64,000 nucleotides of DNA, from contig JAFSTO010000056.1 in NCBI GenBank assembly GCA_017450435.1, forward strand, positions 218,564 to 282,563, given 5' to 3'. Shown piece after piece: positions 52,388 to 61,717 of the stretch. Position 1 is the first letter of the stretch; every line of letters starts with the position of its first letter. The notes beneath the pieces were generated by a model. The model did not search any database, was not told the origin of the DNA, and saw only the letters and a program-made list of their open reading frames with translations. Source of the stretch: Paludibacteraceae bacterium. GTDB lineage: Bacteria > Bacteroidota > Bacteroidia > Bacteroidales > Paludibacteraceae. The translations under genes were made by a program, and so were the position numbers.

Positions 52388-54091
52388 CTATTTCCTTTTT
52401 TCTATTGCACCGTGAATAATATCAGCATGTATGTCACGCCTAAAGTCCGGTGACTCATATTTCTTATTCATCTCTTCTATGGCGCTACGTGTAATCTCGT
52501 CGTCGCGTTCAAACAGCGGATAAAAACCTTCGTCACCGAGAATGTTCCTCACTATATAAGCGTTAATCAGTCTCTTCAGCAGTGGACGCGACTTCTGTAT
52601 TTGTTTGGCAACGCTCAGCGACGTTGTTTTGGTCAGTGTCGTATCCTGGGCATTAACACCTTTGTCCGAGGCGAACTTGAGGAAGTCTTGCAGCACGTCT
52701 TTTTTGTTGAGATAATCTTCCAAGTCTTGCCATTTTTTAAATTTCTGCAATTCTTTTCTGTGTGTGTCGGTATATCGGTAGGCAAACTGATAGGTATAAG
52801 CAAGATTGACACATTTGTTATAGAAAGGTGTGAGCAGTGTGGTGTCTCTGCCGATGAAGATATCCGGCATTATGCCGCCGCCCCCGTGAACGACACGTCC
52901 TTTCTTGGTGTAGTATGCTGTGCTGTCGTTGATGTGAACAGAGTCTGCCGAGTAAAACTCGCCGTGCTCAAAGCGGTCAAGAATCTCCTTTTGGTAGTCT
53001 TCTTGCTGTCCGAGTGTGTAGGGTTTCTGAATGCATCTGCCGGAAGGAGTGTAATAGCGTGCTACTGTCAGTCTCATAGCCGAGCCGTCGCTGAACGGCA
53101 GCTGCTGCTGTACCAACCCCTTGCCGAACGAACGTCTGCCTATGATAGTAGCGCGGTCGTTGTCCTGCATCGCTCCTGCAAAAATCTCACTTGCTGAGGC
53201 GGAGAAGTCGTCAATCAGCACTATTAACGGGTTCTGCAGGAACCGCCCTTTGCCGTTGGCACGAGCCTCGTAACGAGGATAAGCGCGACCTTCGGCATAG
53301 ACAATCATATCGCCTTCCTGCAAAAACTCGTTGGCCATCTTAATGGCTTGGTCCATATAGCCGCCGGAGTTCTCCCGCAAATCAACAATATACCCTTGTG
53401 CTCCTTGCGTACGCAGTTTGGCAAGAGCGGACATAAACTCGCTGTAGGTCGTCTCGGAGAACTTGTTTACCTTGATAAAGCCGGTTTGCGTGTCTGCCAT
53501 GAACGCAGCATCAACAGCGTGGACGGGTATGTCGCCGCGCACAATAGTGTAGGAGAGCAACTCGTCTGTACCAAAGCGCTTGATACCCAGCTTCACCTCT
53601 GTACCTTTCGGACCGCGCAACGTATGCATCACTTTCTCGTTGTTGATGCCTTTATATGCAAATAGAGAATCATCAACCATAACAATCTTGTCACCCGCCA
53701 ATACGCCTACACCTTCTGACGGACCGCCGGGAATGACTGCCACTATACATACCGTATCCTGCTGGATATTGAACTGTACACCTATGCCGGAGAAAGAAGC
53801 GGAAAGTTCGGAATTGACCATCTCAAGGTCTTTCTTTGGAATATATGCGGAGTGAGGGTCTAATTTCTGCACCAGTTCCTGCATTACCTCCTCGGTGATG
53901 GAGTCAAGGTCTAATGGCTCAACATAACCTTGCTGCATGTACTGCAACATCTGGTCAATCTTCGACTGGGGTGTGAAAAAGTTTCTTAGAGAATACTGCT
54001 GGGCTTCAGCCTTGTGTGCTGATGTGCTGCCAAGGAAAAAACCGAGCAGCACTGCGATAATGGTAAGAGTAGGATAGATGAATTTTTTCAT
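52388..54091 (-). CDS. S41 C-terminal processing peptidase
   Basis: Periplasmic protease. The product of 567 residues has a signal/anchor helix, a PDZ domain (about 85-170, FSGIGVQFNIQQD ... GVLAGDKIVMVDD) and the S41 catalytic core. The nucleophile Ser lies in DDFSASASEIFAGAM and the Lys base in GRRSFGKGLVQQQLP; DLRENSGGYMDQAI is the strand before. The C-terminal helical region of about 170 residues is typical of Bacteroidota members. No co-transcribed partner was seen. Confidence 0.92.
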   Translation of the reverse strand: MKKFIYPTLTIIAVLLGFFLGSTSAHKAEAQQYSLRNFFTPQSKIDQMLQYMQQGYVEPLDLDSITEEVMQELVQKLDPHSAYIPKKDLEMVNSELSASFSGIGVQFNIQQDTVCIVAVIPGGPSEGVGVLAGDKIVMVDDSLFAYKGINNEKVMHTLRGPKGTEVKLGIKRFGTDELLSYTIVRGDIPVHAVDAAFMADTQTGFIKVNKFSETTYSEFMSALAKLRTQGAQGYIVDLRENSGGYMDQAIKMANEFLQEGDMIVYAEGRAYPRYEARANGKGRFLQNPLIVLIDDFSASASEIFAGAMQDNDRATIIGRRSFGKGLVQQQLPFSDGSAMRLTVARYYTPSGRCIQKPYTLGQQEDYQKEILDRFEHGEFYSADSVHINDSTAYYTKKGRVVHGGGGIMPDIFIGRDTTLLTPFYNKCVNLAYTYQFAYRYTDTHRKELQKFKKWQDLEDYLNKKDVLQDFLKFASDKGVNAQDTTLTKTTSLSVAKQIQKSRPLLKRLINAYIVRNILGDEGFYPLFERDDEITRSAIEEMNKKYESPDFRRDIHADIIHGAIEKRK

Positions 54092-54156
54092 TGTTTATAT
54101 GTCGCTGTTAAATTCTTTGTCAGATGCACAATAACCTTTATGTGCGGGTTGTCGGT

Positions 54157-55758
54157 TTAATATCTGACGACCATTTTTTTCTCGCCGTTGATAATGTATA
54201 TACCGCTCTGTGGCAGAGCAGTCTCCGTATCGGAAATTTGTTTGCCGTCAAGCGAATAAATTCCCTTAGCGGCTTTGTTGTGCTGCCTTGTTTGTTCTAT
54301 TCCCACTGTAGGCTGCGGTGCGGACAACGGAATAGCAAGTGACCAGTCGGCTATGCTGTTGCTCTTGTTGCCAACGTAGTTCTGCAGCACGCTGTCAAGA
54401 TATTTCTCCACTAATGACCGGGCGGCATTGACGGCAGTGGTTACCCGCAGATAGCCCGGGGTGAGAATAGTAGCGTTTTTATAATTACCGAGAACGTAGT
54501 CAACATAGTTGTTAAACGCTAACATACAGTCTATTTTCACGTTGAGCCAGAACATCGTGTCAGTCATTGCATGCAAGGTGTTCTCGTCGCCTAACGACAG
54601 GCTGTTGAGTGCTGCGGTAAACGGCTCGAGCAGGAAGGAGTCCATGCCGGCTATCAGTTCCGCTTTGGTTTGCGGCATGTTCATCATGTTGATTGCAGCT
54701 TGAGGGAAGATAGACAGACTATCCTGCAGAATAGGGAAACCTTTGTCTGCTGCCACTCTGATTGCCCCTAAGGTGGTGTTCCTGTTTCGTTGTTGCTTCA
54801 GTTCGTTATACAGACCGATAGTGTCTGACATTACGGTCAGCACCGAATCATTCCACGTCAGACTGCGAACAGGGGAGTTAAAGGAGCAGCATGCGCCGGT
54901 GGCAATGTCGTATAACTCACCTTGCTCGCTGATGACATGCTGAATGGAATGAATGTGGAAATGTCCGGTAAACATCACCTTGAATCCGGCTGCTATCAGG
55001 CGTTGTTGCACTTCTGCTAAGGCAGGAAAAGCACTACTGCTGTTGGCTATGTAGTTGGATGCAAAACGTGCGTGACCGTCAAAGTGCTCCACGATATTAT
55101 GGTGCATCATGCCAATCACAACTCTGCCGTCTGCTTTTGCCTGTGCTGCCGCTTGTTCTGCCCAAGTCAATATGTCTTCTGTAAGTCCGCCGCTTGACTG
55201 CCGGCTTGCTCCGTTAGGCTGGTTGCTGTCAAGGCAGATAAGAGCCAATCCCTCAGCAGGATATGCCATATATGACAATCCTCCCTGCTTTCTCATTACA
55301 GCATCGTTGTAGCCGCTTGCTGCATAGATAATAGGAAACGAGTCGGCAGGCAGGTTTCTGACCGCTTGACGGGCGCCTCCAAGATAGCTGTATGCTGACG
55401 GGTTATTGATGTCGTGGTTGCCGGGAATGACGTAAACCTTGGTCCCCGCTTCTGTGATGGTTTGCAGGGCAGCGCTGACGTAGTGATGGTTGGTTAGTTC
55501 TCCGTCTTTGGTCAGGTCACCGGGGATAAGCAGTATATCCGGGTGCTCCGACAAAACACGGGCAACCGCGCTGTCAAACAGCTCTTGGCTGTGTTCCACT
55601 AACTTCGGGTCGCCGCTAAACGATGCACCCTCGTCAAACAGACTACGATGCATGACATGCGGGTCGCTGATAACCATAAACGTTGTCTCTGCCGCAAGAA
55701 AGGCTGAGCAACACAACGTTACAATAATAGCAGTGAGGCGGGTATTCATAGGCGTCAT
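54157..55758 (-). CDS. Secreted calcineurin-like metallophosphatase with T9SS tail
   Basis: The product of 533 residues has a signal peptide (MNTRLTAIIVTLCCSAFLAA; the true start may be the second Met at 55749). Five metallophosphoesterase motifs are present: ISDPHV, PGDLTKDG, PGNHDIN, MMHHN and FTGHFHIHS, so the two-metal site is intact. The C-terminus GIYSLDGKQISDTETALPQS then GIYIINGEKKMVVRY is a T9SS sorting domain. The first ATG overlaps the dCMP deaminase stop by 4 bp. Substrate unknown; extracellular nucleotides or phosphodiesters are possible. Confidence 0.87.
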   Translation of the reverse strand: MTPMNTRLTAIIVTLCCSAFLAAETTFMVISDPHVMHRSLFDEGASFSGDPKLVEHSQELFDSAVARVLSEHPDILLIPGDLTKDGELTNHHYVSAALQTITEAGTKVYVIPGNHDINNPSAYSYLGGARQAVRNLPADSFPIIYAASGYNDAVMRKQGGLSYMAYPAEGLALICLDSNQPNGASRQSSGGLTEDILTWAEQAAAQAKADGRVVIGMMHHNIVEHFDGHARFASNYIANSSSAFPALAEVQQRLIAAGFKVMFTGHFHIHSIQHVISEQGELYDIATGACCSFNSPVRSLTWNDSVLTVMSDTIGLYNELKQQRNRNTTLGAIRVAADKGFPILQDSLSIFPQAAINMMNMPQTKAELIAGMDSFLLEPFTAALNSLSLGDENTLHAMTDTMFWLNVKIDCMLAFNNYVDYVLGNYKNATILTPGYLRVTTAVNAARSLVEKYLDSVLQNYVGNKSNSIADWSLAIPLSAPQPTVGIEQTRQHNKAAKGIYSLDGKQISDTETALPQSGIYIINGEKKMVVRY

Positions 55759-56174
55759 TGTTTGTTTTCTTCTAACGGCAGGTATTCCACCTCTATTCCG
55801 GCGCGTCGCAGCAGGTCGATGCCGTCGGTCAGGCGGTACACCTCACCATATACCACACGTTTGATGCCTGATTGGATAATCAGCTTCGAACACTCGATGC
55901 ATGGAGAGGCGGTCACGTATAGGGTGGCACCTTCTGACGAGTTGTTGGAACGGGCTACCTTTGTGATGGCGTTCGCCTCGGCGTGAAGGACGTAGGGCTT
56001 GGACTGGTTGTACTCGTCTTCGCAGTTATTTTCAAACCCTGACGGAGTGCCGTTGTATCCGTCAGAGATTATCATCTGGTTCTTGACAAGCAGTGCCCCT
56101 ACCTGACGGCGCTTGCAGTATGAGTTCTCTGCCCACACACGCGCCATCCGCATATATAACGGGTCTTTCTTCAT
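55755..56174 (-). CDS. dCMP deaminase (ComEB-like)
   Basis: Deaminates dCMP to dUMP for thymidylate synthesis. The product of 139 residues has zinc motifs HAEANAI and TASPCIECSKL, and the N-terminal VWAENSYCKRRQVGALLVKN typical of deoxycytidylate deaminases. It lies 12 bp after mpl in the same direction and overlaps the metallophosphatase gene by 4 bp. Confidence 0.92.
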   Translation of the reverse strand: MKKDPLYMRMARVWAENSYCKRRQVGALLVKNQMIISDGYNGTPSGFENNCEDEYNQSKPYVLHAEANAITKVARSNNSSEGATLYVTASPCIECSKLIIQSGIKRVVYGEVYRLTDGIDLLRRAGIEVEYLPLEENKQ

Positions 56175-56186
56175 CTGATTACTAAA

Positions 56187-57524
56187 TTACTTGATAAGTT
56201 CGTTTGCAAACTCGTTCAGGTTAACGCCGTCAAACGTGCCTGAGGACATGAGTAGAAGGGCAGTGTTCTGATATGATAGTGAGCGCAGTGCTGCTTGCAG
56301 TTCGTGGCTGTCGGTGAAAATACGCACGTTGGGTGAGGCGAACGCTTCTCTTACCTCTTCTGTCGTTATGGGTGTGAGGCGTTTGTGCTCCACCACTTTC
56401 GGGTTGAAATATACAAATGCCACGTCTGCTGCTTCCATGCAGCCTTTGTATTGCGGTAGGAAGTCAGCCATGAGCGACGAGAACGTGTGTAGTTCCATTG
56501 CAGCAACAAGTTTCATCTGCGGATACTGCTCCCTGACGGCGTTCACGGTGGCACGCAACTTAGACGGAGAGTGAGCGAAGTCTTTGTACGCTATTGCTTG
56601 CAGAGTGCCGTCTGACGAGCGGCGTTCTGCTATCTTCTCTAATCGGTTGGAGGCTCCGGAGAAATCCGCTATTGCCTCCATGAAGGCGTCCTGTGATACC
56701 CCCACTTGCTCACATGCCAGCATGGCGGCATGCATGTTTTGCAGGTTATGACGTCCGAAAACACCCAGCTCTCTGTCAGGTATCAAAGCTTCGTACGGGT
56801 GTAGGGTAATATCCCGGCGGGCATGGGCGGCTATGGCCTGAAGATTGCTGTCGCCGGCATAGTATATCAGATGTCCGTCGGGCTCTATCAGATTAACAAA
56901 CGTGCGGAATGTGTCAACGTACTGCGGAAAAGTGGGAAAGACATTGATGTGGTCCCATGCTATTCCTGTTAAGATTGCCACATGAGGGTGATACAAGTGG
57001 AATTTTGACCTTGGGTCTAATGGTGAAGTCAAATACTCATCTCCCTCAAACACTGCGATTTTTGCAGTGTCGGACAGCCGTACCATCCGTTCAAAGCCCT
57101 CAATCTGTGCTCCTACCATATAATCGGCTTCAATGCCGAGTTTGCGTAGCACATACAGAATCATCGCCGTGGTGGTCGTCTTGCCGTGCGAACCGCCTAC
57201 AACAATGCGTTTTTTATCCTTGGTCTGCTCGTACAAATATTCGGGGAACGAGTATATTTTCAGTCCGAGTTCTTGTGCACGTTTCAGCTCGGGATTGTCT
57301 TCTCTTGCGTGCATTCCGAGGATGATGGCATCTATATCTTTGGTTATACGCTCAGGGTGCCAGCCCGTCTCAGGCGGTAGCAGGCCGGCCTGCTGCAGAC
57401 GGGTGCGGGCAGGGTCGAAAATCTCATCGTCGGAACCGGTAACGTGGTATCCTTCTTTGCCGGCTACGGCGAGAGCAAGATTATGCATTGCAGCACCACC
57501 GATGGCTATAAAATGTATATTCAT
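56187..57524 (-). CDS. mpl: UDP-N-acetylmuramate:L-Ala-gamma-D-Glu-meso-DAP ligase
   Basis: Recycles murein tripeptide by ligating it to UDP-MurNAc (cytoplasm). The product of 445 residues is of the Mur ligase fold: N-terminal IHFIAIGGAAMHNLALAV, ATP loop VVGGSHGKTTTTAMI, EGDEYLTSPLDPRSKFHLY, GRHNLQNMHAA and YKDFAHSPSKLRA. The GGAAMHNLA start and D-E-Y-L-T distinguish Mpl from MurC. The upstream gene dprA is 45 bp away. Confidence 0.92.
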   Translation of the reverse strand: MNIHFIAIGGAAMHNLALAVAGKEGYHVTGSDDEIFDPARTRLQQAGLLPPETGWHPERITKDIDAIILGMHAREDNPELKRAQELGLKIYSFPEYLYEQTKDKKRIVVGGSHGKTTTTAMILYVLRKLGIEADYMVGAQIEGFERMVRLSDTAKIAVFEGDEYLTSPLDPRSKFHLYHPHVAILTGIAWDHINVFPTFPQYVDTFRTFVNLIEPDGHLIYYAGDSNLQAIAAHARRDITLHPYEALIPDRELGVFGRHNLQNMHAAMLACEQVGVSQDAFMEAIADFSGASNRLEKIAERRSSDGTLQAIAYKDFAHSPSKLRATVNAVREQYPQMKLVAAMELHTFSSLMADFLPQYKGCMEAADVAFVYFNPKVVEHKRLTPITTEEVREAFASPNVRIFTDSHELQAALRSLSYQNTALLLMSSGTFDGVNLNEFANELIK

Positions 57525-57569
57525 CTCTAAGTTGTGTTTGTTTTATGTTGGTTGTGATTATGTCAGTTT

Positions 57570-58685
57570 CTAACAAGCCCTATATTGTCCGCCGGGCAGT
57601 GAGCGCACCATGTTCTTCAGTTCTAAGTTGAAAAGCAGGGCTGATACTTCGGCGAATGTCATTCCTGTTTCTGAGACGATGGTGTTAACCGACACCCCGT
57701 CTTCGTATTTGCGCAGAGACGACATTACCTGTGACTCTTCATTGCTTAGTTCTGCAAACAGTTGCGTTTCAAGCGATGTCTGTAAGCCGCCTTTGTCTGC
57801 CCAGCCGGTTGCCTCAAGGAAGTCGTCCGCCGAGGTTATCAGTCCGGCGATATTCCTGCGTATGAGGTTGTTACACCCGGCCGACAAAGCGTCTTGCGGT
57901 CTGCCGGGGAAGGCAAATACATCGCGCCCGTTTTCGAAGGCGAGTTGGGCGGTGATAAGCGAACCGCCTCGCTGCTTCGACTCGATAACTATTGTTGCGG
58001 ACGAGAGGCCGGCTACTATCCTGTTGCGGGCAACGAAGTTCATACGTTCCGGCTCCGTGCCGGACGGGTATTCGGTCAATAACCCGCCGTTGATGACCAT
58101 CTCTACGGCGGTCTGCCGGTTAACAGCCGGATAAATCCTGTCTAAGCCGTGGGCCAGTACACCTATTGTGGGTATGCCGCACTCCAAGGCTGCGCGGTGT
58201 GAGGCAATGTCTATACCGTATGCCAGACCGCTTATTATTGTCAGGTCGGGAACGCGGCGGGACAGTTCTACCACAAAGTCATGGCACAACTGTCGCCCTC
58301 TGTCGGTACACGTTCTGGTACCTACAATAGAGAGCAGATGGCCTTTAAAGTTGAAATTCCCTTTACCATACAGCAGAATGGGAGCATCGTGTATGGCGCG
58401 AAGCGACTCGGGATACTCGTCGTCAAGAATCGATAGTGTGCGCAGACGGTGTTGGCTTATAAACGCCAACTCCTTTGCCGCTGTGTCTTTGGCTCTGTTG
58501 CGCTCGCTAATCAGTGTCTCTGCCGCTTTTGACGACATGTCTGCATGGTGTACAAGGGTGTCATAATCGGCTGACAACACTTTTTCTGCCGAACCGAAAA
58601 AGTTGAGCAGTGTACGTGCCGTGACAATACCTATATCAGGTATCCGCGTGAGAGCTATGTGACAAAGCAGTTCGTTGTCAGACAT
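57570..58685 (-). CDS. dprA: DNA processing protein DprA
   Basis: Loads RecA on incoming single-stranded DNA during transformation. The product of 371 residues has N-terminal helix-hairpin-helix (LTRIPDIGIVTARTLLNFFG), a Rossmann domain with VGTRTCTDRGRQLC, SGLAYGIDIASHRAAL and FPGRPQDALSAGCNNLI, and a C-terminal winged-helix region. ATG at 58685 is chosen because MSDNELLCHIAL is the usual start; the longer frame to 58778 would overlap upp. Confidence 0.92.
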   Translation of the reverse strand: MSDNELLCHIALTRIPDIGIVTARTLLNFFGSAEKVLSADYDTLVHHADMSSKAAETLISERNRAKDTAAKELAFISQHRLRTLSILDDEYPESLRAIHDAPILLYGKGNFNFKGHLLSIVGTRTCTDRGRQLCHDFVVELSRRVPDLTIISGLAYGIDIASHRAALECGIPTIGVLAHGLDRIYPAVNRQTAVEMVINGGLLTEYPSGTEPERMNFVARNRIVAGLSSATIVIESKQRGGSLITAQLAFENGRDVFAFPGRPQDALSAGCNNLIRRNIAGLITSADDFLEATGWADKGGLQTSLETQLFAELSNEESQVMSSLRKYEDGVSVNTIVSETGMTFAEVSALLFNLELKNMVRSLPGGQYRAC

Positions 58686-58743
58686 CTGCGTGTTGGTGTC
58701 ATCAACAGGGACGACGGCTTGGATTGTTGGAAACCGATGTGAA

Positions 58744-59400
58744 CTATAGTTTTTCTCCGAAGCAGAGGTCCCCTGCATCGCCTAACCCCGGTACGATATA
58801 CTTGTGTTCGTTCAGAATCGGGTCCACGGCTGCAACCCATAGGGTGGCATCTGCCGGCATTACTTGTTGCAGGTAGTCAAGTGACTGTTGCGAGGCAATG
58901 ACTGCCGCCATGTGAAGTTTGGCGGGCTTCCCGTTGCGAAGCAATGCTTTGTAGCATAACTCCATTGAGTGTCCCGTAGCCAGCATCGGGTCAGGAAGAA
59001 TAAGAGTCTTTCCTTCAAGCGACGGGGCTGCCATGTATTCCACCACGATATCTATGTCGGTAGCCGTGGCGTCGGTGTATTTGCGATAAGCGGAGATGAA
59101 GGCCGAACCGGCCGAATCAAAGTAGTTGAATATACCGTCATGCAGCGGCATGGCTGCGCGAAGAATGGTGGCAATGACTACATTGTCTGCCGGCACGCTG
59201 ACTGTAGTGGGGGCAAGAGGTGTCTCTATCGACACGTTTTTGTAGTCGAGTACGCGACTGATTTCATAGGCAATAACCTCACCTATGCGCTCGATGTTAC
59301 GACGAAAACGCATCGAGTCTTTCTGGATATTTTTGTCGCGAAGCTCCATCATGAAGCGTCCGATGATGGAGTTTTGTTCTGAAAGATTGATGATTTTCAT
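58744..59400 (-). CDS. upp: Uracil phosphoribosyltransferase
   Basis: Converts uracil and PRPP to UMP (salvage). The product of 218 residues has the PRPP loop LILPDPMLATGHSMEL, N-terminal LRDKNIQKDSMRFRRNIERI and C-terminal uracil-binding VPGLGDAGDLCFGEK. These blocks fit the long Bacteroidota Upp form. Confidence 0.94.
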   Translation of the reverse strand: MKIINLSEQNSIIGRFMMELRDKNIQKDSMRFRRNIERIGEVIAYEISRVLDYKNVSIETPLAPTTVSVPADNVVIATILRAAMPLHDGIFNYFDSAGSAFISAYRKYTDATATDIDIVVEYMAAPSLEGKTLILPDPMLATGHSMELCYKALLRNGKPAKLHMAAVIASQQSLDYLQQVMPADATLWVAAVDPILNEHKYIVPGLGDAGDLCFGEKL

Positions 59401-59440
59401 AATTGATTATGCTGTTTATGTTGCCCTGTTTTGGAGGTTA

Positions 59441-60097
59441 TCATTTAGCTTTGGCGGCTTTAAGAGCAGACTTTACTATCTCGATATTGGTTTTGTTTTG
59501 TGCAGAGATGTTTTTCAGACGTGTCTCTTTGTCTGTAAGTTCGATAAGGTAGTCGTTCAGCATTGTGAAAGTGGTGTTTATCTCTTCATCGGAGTTTTTC
59601 TTCAGCTTTTCGTAAAATTGCTGTATCAGTTGCATTTCGCTGCGGTATCTCTCGTCTTTTTTCTCAATGCGTGATGCATTATCTTTCACAGCCGTTCCGT
59701 CTGTCACGTTCATTTTGCGCATAATGTCTTTTTGCTTTTGCAGGTCTCTCAACAGCCCCTCGTATGTCTTTATCTCAGAAGTGGCGGTTTTTTGAGCTTT
59801 TTCGAGCTGACTCTTACGTGTTTTGTAAGACGACATCATGGCGTTATACAGGTCTTTTTCTAATTTTAAGCCCTTGGTGATGTTGTCTATTTCGCTCTTC
59901 TCCGAAGACAGGCTGTTAAGCAGTGAGTTGAGTTCTGCTATATACTCGGTCTCGCTGGAGGAAGAGTCGCGAAGCTGCTGAACATTGAACTGCATGCACT
60001 CTACCATGATGGGGGTTACATAACGATAGCTCTGTTGAGCAACGGCTGAACATACTGTTGCGGCAAGTACGGCCGCTACAAGAATTGTCTTTTTCAT
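59441..60097 (-). CDS. Secreted coiled-coil protein of unknown function
   Basis: The product of 218 residues has a signal peptide (MKKTILVAAVLAATVCSAVA). The mature protein is almost wholly helical, with heptad-like stretches (ELNSLLNSLSSEKSEIDNI, QLEKAQKTATSEIKTYEGLL) and a Lys-rich end (SALKAAKAK). Probably a periplasmic or outer-membrane-associated coiled-coil. No named family recognised. It lies between upp and the LytTR gene on the same strand. Confidence 0.75.
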   Translation of the reverse strand: MKKTILVAAVLAATVCSAVAQQSYRYVTPIMVECMQFNVQQLRDSSSSETEYIAELNSLLNSLSSEKSEIDNITKGLKLEKDLYNAMMSSYKTRKSQLEKAQKTATSEIKTYEGLLRDLQKQKDIMRKMNVTDGTAVKDNASRIEKKDERYRSEMQLIQQFYEKLKKNSDEEINTTFTMLNDYLIELTDKETRLKNISAQNKTNIEIVKSALKAAKAK

Positions 60098-60158
60098 TGT
60101 TGTATAGTTTTTAGAAGTTGATTAGTTCTTTGGTTCTTTTGAATATCGCAACGTGGCG

Positions 60159-61028
60159 CTATATTATTTTTGCTTCTTTTGAAAATACCTCTATCAGATG
60201 TTGTGAATATGTCCGCGATACAGGTATAGGTTGAATGTCCTGGCGGTCAAAGTCCACTGCCAGACCGTCTTCCGAGCGTTTGAGCATCATCACTCTGCCC
60301 AGCGATACTATGTATGAGCGGTGGCATCTTACGAGACCTTTGTTTTTGTATTGTTCCTCAATATCACGCATCTTCCGGCGGAGCATGAAGTGCTGTATCT
60401 TGCCGCTGTTCAAGTAGTGAATCTTGACGTAATTGTCAGCAGATTCTATATAGTACAACGACTCCGGACGTATCGACAGTTTCAACTCACCTTTGTCGTC
60501 ATAGAAATTAAGCATTCCTTCTACGCCTATCTTGTCGCGGTCAGGGGCATCTTGCAGTCCGTGACGGACAAGAATACGATTTTGCTCCTGCAAAATAAAT
60601 GCCATCATCAGTATAGCATACGGAATAAGCAATATAAATGTGGTGTATGTTACTGCATCACCGAACATCGACAAGAAATGAAACTCCTCACGATGGCTCG
60701 GTATGAAAATATACGGAAACACTGTGTAAATAGAAGACATCGCAAGAATCTCTATTGCCACCCATATACTGTATTCGATGTATGTCAGTTCGTGTTTTTT
60801 GTTATACTGGTACATTATTGTTCGCGATAGAGCAATCACCAGCATCGCCACCAACACTGCCAATGTGGCAAAACTGAAATACTGCAACTCTGTTACACCG
60901 CTTATCCACGTGCGTGAATTGAACGGCTGGTAGATTGTTATAAACAGCTCCGCATACAATGCCGTCCACAAACACAGACGAACAACGTTCTGTTTCTTAT
61001 TTATATATTTCGGTACAGTGGGCTGCAT
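60159..61028 (-). CDS. Membrane-bound LytTR-family transcriptional regulator
   Basis: The product of 289 residues has four predicted membrane helices in the first 155 (LWTALYAELFITIYQPF, FATLAVLVAMLVIALS, IWVAIEILAMSSIYTVFPYI, TYTTFILLIPYAILMMAFIL). A cytoplasmic LytTR DNA-binding domain follows: SLYYIESADNYVKIHYL, LRRKMRDIEEQY, VRCHRSYIVSLGRV, PIPVSRTYSQHL. No sensor kinase is adjacent. Its promoter faces that of the DUF5063 gene. Confidence 0.88.
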   Translation of the reverse strand: MQPTVPKYINKKQNVVRLCLWTALYAELFITIYQPFNSRTWISGVTELQYFSFATLAVLVAMLVIALSRTIMYQYNKKHELTYIEYSIWVAIEILAMSSIYTVFPYIFIPSHREEFHFLSMFGDAVTYTTFILLIPYAILMMAFILQEQNRILVRHGLQDAPDRDKIGVEGMLNFYDDKGELKLSIRPESLYYIESADNYVKIHYLNSGKIQHFMLRRKMRDIEEQYKNKGLVRCHRSYIVSLGRVMMLKRSEDGLAVDFDRQDIQPIPVSRTYSQHLIEVFSKEAKII

Positions 61029-61068
61029 GTTATTTAATCGTTCAAGCTGTTTATACGCATAAGCATTG

Positions 61069-61100
61069 CAAAATTACAAAAAATATTCGATACGTGAAAC
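61069..61100 (-). promoter_or_regulatory. Promoter of the LytTR regulator gene
   Basis: On the minus strand TTTC (61100-61097, one mismatch), 20 nt, TAATTTTG (61076-61069); leader of about 40 nt. Confidence 0.6.
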
Positions 61101-61105
61101 TTTTT

Positions 61106-61136
61106 TTTGATAATTCGATAATTTATATTAACTTTG
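61106..61136 (+). promoter_or_regulatory. Promoter of the DUF5063 gene cluster
   Basis: TTTG (61106-61109), 19 nt, TAACTTTG (61129-61136); supports ATG 61178 over the upstream start at 61145. Confidence 0.75.
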
Positions 61137-61177
61137 CATAACGTTTGAGTCATCTGTTTTATCTGTTTTATTACTTA

Positions 61178-61693
61178 ATGGAAAATAATCAGCAATCGTT
61201 TGTTTACTCTTCTAATGTCATTGAGTTCATGACAGTGGCGGTGCGTACGTGTGTTTTCCTCGAGCAGGAGATTGAGAATGAGTCGCGGGAGTCACTTGTC
61301 TCTAAGCTGTTAGGTCTTCTTCCTGTTTTGTATGTCAAGGCAAGGCTTGTGCCTGCTGCCGAGCCTTCCGATGATGGCTTTCTTGAACAGTTCTGCACGG
61401 AAGAGCAGTATGAGCGTGTGCGTTCCGCTGTGGCAGAGATATTGGGCGATGACGACGTGTATCTGTCGCTGCCGGTGGAAAACGGCAGGTATGATGATAT
61501 ATGCGCCACTCGCTCCATTAGCGAGGATGTGGCGGATATCTATCAAGCACTGAAGGATATGGCGCATAACTACCAGCTGCATGATGAGGAAATTATGAGA
61601 GAGGCGGTTGCCGATTGTCTTTATTCGTTCAAAGACGGGTGGGGAATGAAGCTTTTGGATGCCGTGCATGCTCTGCATATTATAGAATGGTGA
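61178..61693 (+). CDS. DUF5063 family protein
   Basis: The product of 171 residues is a small helical, acidic protein: VIEFMTVAVRTCVFLEQ, KLLGLLPVLYVKARLVP, ISEDVADIYQALKDMAHNYQ, ADCLYSFKDGWGMKLLDAVH. It matches the layout of DUF5063 proteins, common in Bacteroidales and of unknown role. It starts at 61178, where MENNQQSFVYSS begins. It is the first gene of a plus-strand cluster with an HD hydrolase, a cytidylate-kinase-like protein and a phosphatase. Confidence 0.8.
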   Translation: MENNQQSFVYSSNVIEFMTVAVRTCVFLEQEIENESRESLVSKLLGLLPVLYVKARLVPAAEPSDDGFLEQFCTEEQYERVRSAVAEILGDDDVYLSLPVENGRYDDICATRSISEDVADIYQALKDMAHNYQLHDEEIMREAVADCLYSFKDGWGMKLLDAVHALHIIEW

Positions 61694-61717
61694 TTATTTG
61701 TAACTAATACGAAAACA